A stretch of 64,000 nucleotides of DNA from JBBDSH01 sp040905045 (GTDB lineage Bacteria; Pseudomonadota; Gammaproteobacteria; Eutrophobiales; Eutrophobiaceae), in contig JBBDSH010000083.1 in NCBI GenBank assembly GCA_040905045.1, forward strand, positions 1 through 64,000. Reading direction: 5' to 3'. Each line of letters opens with the position of its first letter. The stretch's first letter is position 1. Under the pieces are notes generated by a model. That model ran no database searches. It saw only the letters and a program-made list of their open reading frames with translations, and was not told the origin of the DNA. Position numbers and translations under genes: made by a program. Shown in pieces: positions 1 through 8,128 of this stretch.

Positions 1-1370
1 ACCAGCAGCCCGGCGAGTATCCCCGGCATACCTTCGTAGACGGCCTCGTGCCAGCCCAGCCAGCGCCAGACCAGGGCCGTGCCGAAACCGGTTAAGGCCA
101 TGGCAATCAAGGTGCGCTGGGCCGGCCGGGCGCCGAACGCCAGTACCAGCATCAGCGGCCCGAAGGCACTGCCCAGGCCCGACCAGGACATGATCACCAG
201 ACTGAAGACGGTCTGTTTGCTGAACAGCGCCCAGCCCAGCGCCAGGCCCGTCATTAGTACGGTGGCTATCTTGATGAGCCAGGTTTTCTCGATACGGTGC
301 GGTAGCAGATCATGGGTCAGTGCCGCGGAGCAACTGAGTACCAGTGAATCCGCCGTGGACATGGTGGCGGCAAAAATCCCCGCCAGAACCAGACCCACCA
401 GTACCGGCGGCAGCAACTCCAGCGCCATGGTCGGCAGGGCCAGTTCCGCATCGAAGCTGCCCGGATCGCTCAAATAGATCCGCGACAGCATGCCGACACC
501 GGTCGCCATGCAATAAAAGATAATAAACCAGCCGTAATACCAGCAGCGGACGCGTATCATGCTGCCCGATTCCGTGAGTGTCATGAAACGCACCATGATG
601 TGCGGCTGGCCGATAATGGAAAAACCGGCAAACATCCAGCCCACGGTGAATAACACAACACCGGACAGTCCCGGCAGAAACATGTCACCCGGAGATATGT
701 CCAGAAATCCGTCGATGGCCTGCAACCGGATCATGGCGCCGTCGATACCGCCAATGGCGGCTGTTGCCACGACCAGCATGAGACCCATGGCAACCACCAT
801 GACCATGGATTGTGCCGCGTCGGTCCAGATGGAAGCGCGGATGCCGCCGGCGAAGCAATACGCCACCACCATGACCGCACCCATGACGGCGCCGCCCCAC
901 TGCGGCCAGTCGAACAGAACGTGCAGGGCCTTGCCGCCGGCCAGCAACTGGGCTCCGGCGTAGGCTAGCAGGAACAACAATGAAATCAGCGAGGCAACGA
1001 TTTGCAGATGCCGGTGGCCGCTGCCGCCGCTCCAGTGACTGAGGACACCGGCGTAACTGCCTTCGCCGCTGGCGCCGGCGGCCAGGCGCAATCGTTGATG
1101 GATAAGCAATGAAGCGACAAAGTCGCCCAGGATCCAGCCGGTCATGAGCCAGACGGCGGCGAACCCCACGGTATAGGTGTAACCGATGACACCGATGAAC
1201 ATATAGCCGCTGTTGTTGGTGGCCACGGCGGACAAGGCCACCAGCCAGGGCGGCATGCTGTGACTGGCCAGGTAATAGTCGTGCCGGGTATGACGGCTGA
1301 ACCAGACGGAACTGACGCCAATGAGCACGAACATCAGCAGGAAACCGAGGAAGCTGAGGGTAATAATCAC
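1..1370 (-). CDS. Sodium:solute symporter family (SSS) permease, PutP-like, 3' truncated by window edge
   Basis: A 456-residue reading frame runs off the left edge. It is rich in hydrophobic helices and has SSS hallmarks: an N-terminal helix followed by RHDYYLASHSMPPW, then ALSAVATNNSGYMFIG, and later GIFAATMSTADSLVLS, the conserved segment that contributes to the sodium site in this fold. It should be an inner-membrane Na+-coupled importer of an organic solute; PutP-like proline transport is possible but the substrate cannot be read. The start is taken as GTG (1368-1370), because an in-frame TAA lies nine codons upstream and no ATG intervenes. Members of the family are about 460-500 residues, so only the last few residues are missing. 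A second, only distantly similar SSS gene lies at 50126-51625. Confidence 0.85.
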   Translation of the reverse strand, partial: MIITLSFLGFLLMFVLIGVSSVWFSRHTRHDYYLASHSMPPWLVALSAVATNNSGYMFIGVIGYTYTVGFAAVWLMTGWILGDFVASLLIHQRLRLAAGASGEGSYAGVLSHWSGGSGHRHLQIVASLISLLFLLAYAGAQLLAGGKALHVLFDWPQWGGAVMGAVMVVAYCFAGGIRASIWTDAAQSMVMVVAMGLMLVVATAAIGGIDGAMIRLQAIDGFLDISPGDMFLPGLSGVVLFTVGWMFAGFSIIGQPHIMVRFMTLTESGSMIRVRCWYYGWFIIFYCMATGVGMLSRIYLSDPGSFDAELALPTMALELLPPVLVGLVLAGIFAATMSTADSLVLSCSAALTHDLLPHRIEKTWLIKIATVLMTGLALGWALFSKQTVFSLVIMSWSGLGSAFGPLMLVLAFGARPAQRTLIAMALTGFGTALVWRWLGWHEAVYEGMPGILAGLL

Positions 1371-1458
1371 TGGAATCCGGAACCCTTGTTATGTCCGCCC
1401 ATATCCGTGGCGGTTCGATGTTTGATCGGCTGCAGAAGGCGGTATAACACCTGAATGT

Positions 1459-2232
1459 CTAGCCCGATTCAAGGGTAAATTCAAACCGCAAGGTATCGAT
1501 GGCAGTACCAACTGCGGAAAAATTCCGCTCACAGAAGACGACATCTCCGTTCGAGTCCATTGTCAAAACCGTGGAAGAACGAGTGCCATAGCCGTCCATA
1601 TGAATGAAGATCGGTGACAGATTACGCTCCAGTTCCGTCCCGATTCCGGTGTCGGGCAGTTCCGTATCATCGGCTGCGGTGGTATCGGCAAGGATGGCGA
1701 ACAAATCGTCCGGTTCGATCATCGGGCCCGCATTGAGTACATTTAACAATGCCTTTTTCCCGCCAACCACCTTGGGCCAGTCGCAATTCAGTTCGCCGTT
1801 GCTTATGCCATGGATGCCACTGTCCAGTTTTTCATAATCATCGCCGCGGCTGGTGTGGAAAAACAGATCCGTTTTTATCCCGACCAGCAGATTATAGGCG
1901 TCGAAATGAAGCCGGCGCCGGATCACGTCCTGCAGATAGGACTCCGGATCGATCCGGTTTTTCAGGTAATCCGCCACCAGGCGGCCGCGTGATTCCAGAC
2001 CGGTCCTTTTCAGCGGCGGCTCGCGCACGTTGGTCACGGCCGCGATACGGCCGCGGCGATCCATCCCCAGCCAACTGCCGTTCGCTTCCAGATCGCGCCC
2101 GCCCAGAACGCCGGGCGCATCCTCCCAGTAAGCGGCCTCGCGCGTGGGCCGGCGGAAATATTCGTCCCGGTTAGCCGCCAGGATCAGCGGATAATCGGGA
2201 TGTTCATTCAGTGCGATCAGGATCAGACACAT
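1459..2232 (-). CDS. NRDE family protein (TANGO2-like)
   Basis: A 257-residue protein beginning MCLILIALNEHPDYPL, with the family signature AANRDEYFRRPT (Asn-Arg-Asp-Glu) near residue 20 and GGRDLEANGSWLGMD shortly after. The NRDE family includes human TANGO2. A Cys at position 2 is typical, and an Ntn-hydrolase-like fold with processed N-terminal Cys has been proposed; the biochemical role is not settled. The frame is open 38 codons further upstream, but that part reads through an inverted-repeat element (2261-2414), so the start at the MCLIL methionine is preferred. It is separated from rnt only by that repeat and points the same way, so it may be read from the pyrC-rnt transcript. Confidence 0.85.
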   Translation of the reverse strand: MCLILIALNEHPDYPLILAANRDEYFRRPTREAAYWEDAPGVLGGRDLEANGSWLGMDRRGRIAAVTNVREPPLKRTGLESRGRLVADYLKNRIDPESYLQDVIRRRLHFDAYNLLVGIKTDLFFHTSRGDDYEKLDSGIHGISNGELNCDWPKVVGGKKALLNVLNAGPMIEPDDLFAILADTTAADDTELPDTGIGTELERNLSPIFIHMDGYGTRSSTVLTMDSNGDVVFCERNFSAVGTAIDTLRFEFTLESG

Positions 2233-2260
2233 ATCGGAACGCCGTAAACGGAGCCGTCGA

Positions 2261-2414
2261 CTGTATAGCGGGTTCGACTCCGTGTGCAATCCGGAAACAT
2301 AACGCAGACACGCGATAAATGCCTCCATGTAGCTCGAATGCGGCATCCCTGCCGCATACGGTCTGCTTATATGTTTCCGGATTGCACACGGAGTCGGAAC
2401 ACTGGTTTAAATAG
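2261..2414. repeat. MITE-like inverted-repeat element, family B copy 1
   Basis: Two perfectly complementary 26-bp arms (2276-2301 and 2370-2395) enclose about 68 bp. Outside them are AT-rich ends related to CTAAATAnnTGTTCCGA, also seen at 23899-24048 and 62311-62526. The core shared with copy 2 contains TAGCTCGAATGCGGCATCC and CCGCATACGGT. The right end overlaps the stop codon of rnt (TAA at 2407-2409). No open frame for a transposase is present, so it would be non-autonomous. Confidence 0.85.
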
Positions 2415-3027
2415 CACCCCATCGATTGACGATGTTACAGAACAACCGCGCCGTCACTTCCGCATCATAGCGAGCCGAGTGCGCCTCGCTGCTGTCCCAC
2501 TCCAGGCCCGCCGCCTGCACCGCTCGAGACAGCACCGTCTGGCCGTAGGCCAGTCCGCCCAGGGTGGCCGTATCGAAGGTACTGAAAGGATGAAAGGGAT
2601 TACGCTTGATACCGCTGCGTTCCGCCGCGGCATTGATAAAACCGATATCCAGAGAAGGATTGTGACCCACCAGAATAGCCCGCTTGCAGTCGTGTTTTTT
2701 CATGTGGTTGCGCACCGGCTTGAAGATATCCGACAGTGCCTCACGTTCGGAAACGGCAATCTGCTGGCGGAACGGATGATGCGGATCGATACCGGTGAAT
2801 TCCAGCGCCGCCTTGTCCATGTTGGCGCCGGGAAACGGCTGCACATGACGGCTGACTGTCTCATCCGGATACCACTGCCCGGCATCATCAACATTCAAAA
2901 GCACGGCGGCCACTTCCAGCAGGGCGTCGGTGGCGGCATTGAAGCCGCCGGTTTCCACGTCCACCACCACCGGCATGAAGCCCCGGAAGCGCCGCGCCAT
3001 CACACTGCCGCCGTTGTCGCCTGTCAT
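2407..3027 (-). CDS. rnt: Ribonuclease T
   Basis: A 206-residue DEDDh exonuclease that trims tRNA CCA ends and the 3' ends of small stable RNAs. Exo I motif VVVDVETGGFNA (Asp/Glu metal ligands) lies near residue 22, exo II GHNPSLDIGF in the middle, and exo III HSARYDAEVTARL near the C terminus with the catalytic His and Asp. The start ATG overlaps the pyrC stop as ATGA, with GGAGG seven bases upstream, so translation is coupled to pyrC. The last codons (Ala-Ile-stop) run into the terminal repeat of the adjacent inverted-repeat element, and the protein is slightly shorter than the 215-residue E. coli enzyme, so the C terminus may have been reshaped by the insertion. Confidence 0.93.
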   Translation of the reverse strand: MTGDNGGSVMARRFRGFMPVVVDVETGGFNAATDALLEVAAVLLNVDDAGQWYPDETVSRHVQPFPGANMDKAALEFTGIDPHHPFRQQIAVSEREALSDIFKPVRNHMKKHDCKRAILVGHNPSLDIGFINAAAERSGIKRNPFHPFSTFDTATLGGLAYGQTVLSRAVQAAGLEWDSSEAHSARYDAEVTARLFCNIVNRWGAI

Positions 3028-4061
3028 GCCTCCACCAGCTGCCAGCTGCAGGTTTCGCCGGCCTTCAAGGGCACTACTTCCTCATCGCCGAACGGCAATG
3101 CCTCGGGAACGGTCCAGTCACGCTTTTCCAGAGTCACCGTAGCGCCGTTCCTGGGCAGGCCGTAAAAATCAGCGCCGTGAAACGCGGCGAAGGCCTCCAG
3201 CCGATCCAGCGCACCGGCCGCCTCGAAGACCTCGGCATACAATTCCAGGGCGCCGTGGGCGGAATAGATACCGGCGCAGCCGCAAGCCGATTCCTTGGCG
3301 CCGCGCGGGTGCGGTGCACTGTCCGTTCCCAGGAAAAAACGGGGATGGCCGCCGATGGCGGCATTGATGAGCGCCCGGCGATGGGATTCCCGCTTCAGCA
3401 CCGGCAGACAAAAATGATGCGGCCTGAGCCCCTGCCGGAATAATGCATTGCGGTTGTACATCAAGTGCTGCGGCGTAATGGTGGCGGCAAGATTCCCGCC
3501 CGCCTCGCTCACGTACTGCACCGCCTGCCGGGTGGTGATGTGTTCAAACACCACTTTCAGGCCGGGGTATCGCCGTAACAGGGGATCCAGGACGTCATCG
3601 ATAAACACGCTTTCCCGATCAAAGATATCGACTTCGGCATCCGTGACCTCGCCGTGCATGAGCAGGGGCACACCCGAATCCGCCATGCGTTCCAGTACCG
3701 GGTAGACCTTGTCAATAGCGGTGACGCCGTCATCGGAATGAGTCGTGGCGCCGGCGGGATAATATTTCACGGCAACAATCTCCTCGCAGTCCGCCGCCGC
3801 ATCGATATCCGCCGGGGTTGTATTATCGGTCAGATACAGGGTCATCAGGGGCCGGAAGCCGGAATCCGCCGGCAGGGCAGCAAGGATGCGCTGCCGGTAG
3901 GCCATGGCCTGCTCGACGCTTACAACGGGCGGTTTCAGATTGGGCATGATCACGGCACGGGCGAAACGGCGGGCGCTGTCGCCCACCACACTGGCCATGG
4001 CCGCATTGTCTCGAACATGCAGATGCAGGTCGTCCGGCCGGGTAATGATCAGTGATGACAT
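3024..4061 (-). CDS. pyrC: Dihydroorotase (class II, PyrC type)
   Basis: A 345-residue amidohydrolase closing carbamoyl-aspartate to dihydroorotate in pyrimidine synthesis. Visible motifs are DLHLHVRDNA (two metal-binding His), VAVKYYPAGATTHSDDG with the lysine that is carbamylated, LLMHGEV, VFEHITT and FLGTDSAPH with the catalytic Asp. The start is taken at ATG 4059-4061; a TTG codon precedes it directly but adds nothing conserved. Its stop overlaps the start of rnt. The divergent aldo/keto reductase begins 140 bp away. Confidence 0.95.
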   Translation of the reverse strand: MSSLIITRPDDLHLHVRDNAAMASVVGDSARRFARAVIMPNLKPPVVSVEQAMAYRQRILAALPADSGFRPLMTLYLTDNTTPADIDAAADCEEIVAVKYYPAGATTHSDDGVTAIDKVYPVLERMADSGVPLLMHGEVTDAEVDIFDRESVFIDDVLDPLLRRYPGLKVVFEHITTRQAVQYVSEAGGNLAATITPQHLMYNRNALFRQGLRPHHFCLPVLKRESHRRALINAAIGGHPRFFLGTDSAPHPRGAKESACGCAGIYSAHGALELYAEVFEAAGALDRLEAFAAFHGADFYGLPRNGATVTLEKRDWTVPEALPFGDEEVVPLKAGETCSWQLVEA

Positions 4062-4201
4062 CAAACGTATGAATGGTTCGTATGTAACGCGGTAGAATCA
4101 AAGGTACCATATGGCCGCGTGTTTGTCCGATACGCTTCATCCCTTGTATTGACGGCGATTCGATTTATCATGACGTCATCCAGTCATTATAAGCAAACAC
4201 C

Positions 4202-5242
4202 ATGGAATACCGACAACTGGGGCAAACCGAAATCCGGGTCAGCCTGCTTTGCCTGGGCAGCATGACCTGGGGCGGTCAGAACACGGAAGCCGAAGCGCAC
4301 GAACAACTCGACCACGCCGTTGATGCCGGCATCAATTTCATCGATACGGCGGAAATGTATCCGTTTCCGGTGGACTCCGGCAATTTCGGACAAACGGAAA
4401 CCATCATCGGCAACTGGCTGAAAAAAAGAAATGATCGCGACAGGCTGGTGATCGCCACCAAGATCGCCCCTGCCTCGGACAATCTCTCCTTTCTCCGCGA
4501 CGGCAACAACCGGCTTGACCGAAAAAACATAGAGCAGGCCGTGAACGACAGTCTCAAGCGCCTGAACACCGATTACATCGATCTGTATCAGACCCACTGG
4601 CCGGAACGGCAGGCGAATTTTTTCGGCAAGCTCGATTACAAACACTCGGCGGAGGGCGACTGCACGCCCATCGAGGAAACCCTGGCCGCCCTGGACGATA
4701 TGGTCCGGGCAGGGAAGATCCGTTACATCGGCGTCTCCAATGAAACCCCCTGGGGCGTGGCCGAGCACCTGCGGATCGCCGCCGGCGCCGCGCGGCCGCG
4801 TATCGTCAGCATCCAGAACCCTTACAACCTGCTCAACCGGATCTTCGAAGTGGGCCTGGCGGAATTTGCCCACCGGGAACAGGTCGGACTGCTGGCCTAT
4901 TCGCCGCTCGCATTCGGCACCCTGAGCGGCAAATACCTGGAAAACACTCAGCCGCAGGACGCCAGGCTGACCCTGTACCCGAATTTCCAGCGCTATCTGA
5001 AGCCCAACGGCGTCAGGGCGACGGAGCAATACTGCCTGCTGGCACGGGAACACGGCCTGGATCCGGCGCAAATGGCCCTGGCCTTCATCAATTCACGCCC
5101 GTTTGTGACCAGTAATATCATCGGCGCCAGGACCATGGCGCAGTTACGGAGTAATATAGAGAGCATGAACATCATGTTGCCGGATGATCTGGTCGAGGCG
5201 ATTAACGCCGTTCACGCCGACAACCCCAATCCCTGTCCGTAA
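4202..5242 (+). CDS. tas: NADP(H)-dependent aldo/keto reductase, Tas-like
   Basis: A 346-residue (beta/alpha)8 oxidoreductase. The N terminus MEYRQLGQTEIRVSLLCLG, the catalytic Asp-Tyr segment FIDTAEMYPFP, the YIDLYQTHWPER strand with the active-site His, and GKIRYIGVSNETPWG match the Tas branch of the AKR superfamily (E. coli Tas is 346 residues). It probably reduces carbonyl compounds in the cytoplasm; the natural substrate is unknown. It lies 19 bp upstream of purB and could share its transcript. Confidence 0.88.
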   Translation: MEYRQLGQTEIRVSLLCLGSMTWGGQNTEAEAHEQLDHAVDAGINFIDTAEMYPFPVDSGNFGQTETIIGNWLKKRNDRDRLVIATKIAPASDNLSFLRDGNNRLDRKNIEQAVNDSLKRLNTDYIDLYQTHWPERQANFFGKLDYKHSAEGDCTPIEETLAALDDMVRAGKIRYIGVSNETPWGVAEHLRIAAGAARPRIVSIQNPYNLLNRIFEVGLAEFAHREQVGLLAYSPLAFGTLSGKYLENTQPQDARLTLYPNFQRYLKPNGVRATEQYCLLAREHGLDPAQMALAFINSRPFVTSNIIGARTMAQLRSNIESMNIMLPDDLVEAINAVHADNPNPCP

Positions 5243-5261
5243 CCATAAGGCGAACAGATAC

Positions 5262-6650
5262 GTGGAGCTGACATCCCTGACCGCCATCTCGCCCATAGAC
5301 GGCCGCTACGGCGATAAAACCGAATCCCTGCGGGCGCTGTTCAGCGAGTACGGCATCATCCGCAAGCGCGTGCTCATTGAGATTCGCTGGCTGCAGCATC
5401 TGGCCGCGGAAAAGAACATTACCGCGATCCCGGCGCTGTCCGGAGATGCCAATAACATACTCAACGCCGTCGTTGACGATTTCTCCCCGGAGGACGGCGA
5501 ACGCATCAAGGCCATCGAACGCACCACCAATCATGACGTCAAGGCGGTGGAATATTTCCTCAAGGAAAAAACCGGGGACCACGCGGAACTGCAGGCGGTC
5601 ACCGAATTCCTGCATTTCGCCTGCACCTCCGAGGACATCAACAATCTTGCCCACGCCCTGATGCTGAACGAGGCACGGGAACAGCACCTGCTGCCCCAGT
5701 GCAAGCTGATCATCCTGTCACTGGCCCGTCTTGCGGACGAACTGGCGGATCAGCCCATGCTCTCGCGCACCCACGGCCAGACCGCCTCACCGACCACGCT
5801 GGGCAAGGAGATAGCCGTATTCATTCATCGCCTGGAACGGCAGCTGCAGCAGCTGCGCGAGGTACCCGTCCTCGGCAAGATCAACGGCGCCGTGGGTAAT
5901 TTCAACGCCCATATGGCCGCCTGTCCGGAAGTGGACTGGATGCGCGTTTCAAAAGGATTCGTCGAATCGCTGGGTCTGAACTGGAATCCCCATACCACCC
6001 AGATCGAATCCCATGATTACATGGCGGAATATTTCCATGCCCTGAGCCGCTTCAATACGGTATTGATCGATTTTTGTCGCGATGCCTGGGGCTATATCTC
6101 CCTGGGTTATTTCAAACAGAAAACCGTGGAGGGCGAAGTGGGGTCCTCGACCATGCCGCACAAGGTCAATCCCATCGATTTCGAAAACGCCGAGGGCAAC
6201 CTTGGGCTGTCCAACGCCCTGCTCGGCCACCTGGCCGGCAAACTGCCGGTGTCGCGCTGGCAACGGGATCTGACCGATTCCACCAGTATTCGCAACAATG
6301 GCTCCGCCATCGCCTATGCCATGATCGCCTGGCAATCCTGCCAGAAGGGCATCGGCAAACTGGAGGCGGACCGCGAACGCATCAACGCGGATCTGGACAA
6401 CGCCTGGGAAGTACTGGCCGAGGCCGTGCAAACCGTCATGCGGCGCCATGGTATCGAGCAGCCTTATGAGAAACTCAAGACCCTGACGCGCGGCAAGGCC
6501 GTGACACGGGAGACACTGGAGAAATTTATCAACGATTTGTCCCTGCCCGATGAAGCAAAGCAGTCCCTGCTGGCCCTGACGCCGCACAACTACACCGGCA
6601 ACGCCGGTGAACAGACCCGCATGATCACGGCGTCCATCAGGACCGACTGA
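5262..6650 (+). CDS. purB: Adenylosuccinate lyase
   Basis: A 462-residue fumarase/aspartase-superfamily enzyme that removes fumarate from SAICAR and from adenylosuccinate in purine synthesis. N-terminal LTAISPIDGRYGDKT, LSRTHGQTASPTTLGKE (catalytic His) and the signature GSSTMPHKVNPIDFENAEG are all present; length agrees with E. coli PurB (456). The start is GTG 5262-5264 with AAGG about 11 bases upstream. The frame stays open upstream inside the reductase gene, but that extension is not conserved in the family. Confidence 0.95.
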   Translation: MELTSLTAISPIDGRYGDKTESLRALFSEYGIIRKRVLIEIRWLQHLAAEKNITAIPALSGDANNILNAVVDDFSPEDGERIKAIERTTNHDVKAVEYFLKEKTGDHAELQAVTEFLHFACTSEDINNLAHALMLNEAREQHLLPQCKLIILSLARLADELADQPMLSRTHGQTASPTTLGKEIAVFIHRLERQLQQLREVPVLGKINGAVGNFNAHMAACPEVDWMRVSKGFVESLGLNWNPHTTQIESHDYMAEYFHALSRFNTVLIDFCRDAWGYISLGYFKQKTVEGEVGSSTMPHKVNPIDFENAEGNLGLSNALLGHLAGKLPVSRWQRDLTDSTSIRNNGSAIAYAMIAWQSCQKGIGKLEADRERINADLDNAWEVLAEAVQTVMRRHGIEQPYEKLKTLTRGKAVTRETLEKFINDLSLPDEAKQSLLALTPHNYTGNAGEQTRMITASIRTD

Positions 6651-6673
6651 AAGCACACCAACCTCCATGAATC

Positions 6674-7186
6674 ATGCTGACCTTCGAAAAACATAATCTC
6701 GGCGAGACGGACGAGACTGTCTATCTGGAAACCAGTGAGGAACATCGACTGGCGACTGTGAAGATGGCCCAACGCTGCCGGCGCAGCATGGAAATCATCA
6801 GTCACGCCCTGGATCCGGCTGTTTACGACACTCCGGATTTCATCGAAGCGGCAAGACAACTGGCCCTGCAACACCGCTACGCCCGCATCCGGATTCTGGT
6901 ATTTGAACCGTTGACCATCGTCAAACGCGGCCACCGCATGATTGACCTGATGCAGAACCTGCCGACCTACATCGAGTTCCGCAAACCCGGCTTTGAATAC
7001 GACGGTTTCAACGAATCGGTTTTCATCGCCGACGGCACCGGCTACATCCTCCGAACCACGGCGGAACGTTATGAAGGAACGTTGAACTTTAACGACAAAC
7101 GGGCATCAAGTATTTTAAGACACAAATTCGATGAAATGTGGGAACGCTCCCGACAGGATCCCAATCTGAAAAGAGTCGGCCTGTGA
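6674..7186 (+). CDS. DUF7931-like conserved protein (phospholipase D-like fold suspected)
   Basis: A 170-residue soluble protein with no signal peptide or membrane segment. The middle reads RRSMEIISHALDPAVYD, ARIRILVFEPLTIVKRGH and ESVFIADGTGYILRT, an arrangement resembling a PLD-like half domain but without a clear HKD motif. I recall such proteins as DUF7931, conserved in Gammaproteobacteria, with no assigned function. It starts 23 bp after purB, and its stop overlaps the GTG start of the next gene, so the two are probably translated as a pair. Confidence 0.6.
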   Translation: MLTFEKHNLGETDETVYLETSEEHRLATVKMAQRCRRSMEIISHALDPAVYDTPDFIEAARQLALQHRYARIRILVFEPLTIVKRGHRMIDLMQNLPTYIEFRKPGFEYDGFNESVFIADGTGYILRTTAERYEGTLNFNDKRASSILRHKFDEMWERSRQDPNLKRVGL

Positions 7187-8055
7187 AAAAAATCACCCTG
7201 CTGTTGTTGATCGGTTCCTGGTTCGCCGCCGGCATCGCCCAGGCCGAGCGCATGCAACTGGAAATGATCCCGCTCAACCACGGTACGCCGCAGGAGATTT
7301 TGCCCGTCATCGAGCCGCTGGTCGTGGAAGGCGGCACAGTGACCGCATCCGGTAATCAGCTGATCATCAAATCAACGCCCTCCAACATCGCCGAAATCAA
7401 ACAGATACTGGACAGTATCGACACGGCGCCGCGCCGGCTCATGATCACCGTCCGTCAGGATGTCGATAACATGGAAAACCGCAGCCGCCAGTCCCTCTCG
7501 GGAAACTATTCGGAAGGCGATGTCACCATCTCCGGCGGAGATCATTCACGCCGCAGGAGCGGCATCGTCATTCGCGGGGAAGATAGCGAAGGCAATACCA
7601 TAGAGTACCGGGGCCGGGATACGCTCACCGGGAGCAGTAACCACAACAGTCACAGCGTACAGACACTGGAAGGCCGGCCCGCTTTCATACGTACCGGCCG
7701 GGAAGTACCCGTCACCGACCGCACCACTTATCTGTACGGCGGTACGGTGGTGCAACAGGATTCAACCCGGTTTTACGACGCCACTTCCGGGTTTTACGCC
7801 CTGCCGCGACTGAGCGGCGACCGGGTGACTCTGCTGATCGCACCGCGCCTGGCCGATACGGGCCGGCGCGGCGAATTCGACATCCAGGAAGTGGAAACCA
7901 CGGTCAGCGGCCGGCTGGGAGAATGGATCCGCGTCGGCGGTCTCGATCAATCCGTCTCGCGCAGCGACAGCGGTGTACTTTCAGGGCGCCAGCGGCAACA
8001 TCAGAGTCAAAGCGAGATCCTGCTCAAGGTTGAGGAAGTCGGCGGTAATAACTGA
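7183..8055 (+). CDS. Exported protein with secretin N-terminal-type domain
   Basis: A 290-residue protein starting at GTG 7183 (overlapping the previous stop). It begins with a Lys-rich N region and the hydrophobic stretch ITLLLLIGSWFAAGIAQA, a convincing signal peptide cleaved after AQA. Residues about 22-90 (LEMIPLNHGTPQEILPVIEP, GGTVTASGNQLIIKSTPSNI, IKQILDSIDTAPRRLMITV) match the N-domain of type II secretion secretins. Residues about 165-285 include RTGREVPV and VTLLIAPRLADTG, which resemble the beta-rich secretin segment without a full secretin gate domain. It is far shorter than a secretin (600 or more residues). A role in the periplasm or outer membrane is inferred. A terminator follows directly. 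Confidence 0.65.
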   Translation: MKKITLLLLIGSWFAAGIAQAERMQLEMIPLNHGTPQEILPVIEPLVVEGGTVTASGNQLIIKSTPSNIAEIKQILDSIDTAPRRLMITVRQDVDNMENRSRQSLSGNYSEGDVTISGGDHSRRRSGIVIRGEDSEGNTIEYRGRDTLTGSSNHNSHSVQTLEGRPAFIRTGREVPVTDRTTYLYGGTVVQQDSTRFYDATSGFYALPRLSGDRVTLLIAPRLADTGRRGEFDIQEVETTVSGRLGEWIRVGGLDQSVSRSDSGVLSGRQRQHQSQSEILLKVEEVGGNN

Positions 8056-8089
8056 AACCCCGTTTTGAGGTACACTGGCGGGGTTTTTT
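8056..8089 (+). terminator. Rho-independent terminator after the purB-DUF7931-secretin-N genes
   Basis: A seven-base stem (AACCCCG / CGGGGTT) around a 16-base loop is followed by a run of T; it starts one base after the TGA stop. It separates the upstream genes from purL. Confidence 0.8.
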
Positions 8090-8128
8090 CACCCATCCGA
8101 TCAATTCATAAAGAAGACAAGAGACTTC

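Noticed and set aside
559..963. Plus-strand ORF inside the SSS gene
   Set aside because: Antisense shadow of a convincing membrane-transport frame, with Met/Thr/Pro-biased composition.
4187..5071. 294-codon minus-strand ORF opposite the aldo/keto reductase
   Set aside because: The + strand frame has full AKR motifs; the minus frame has none.
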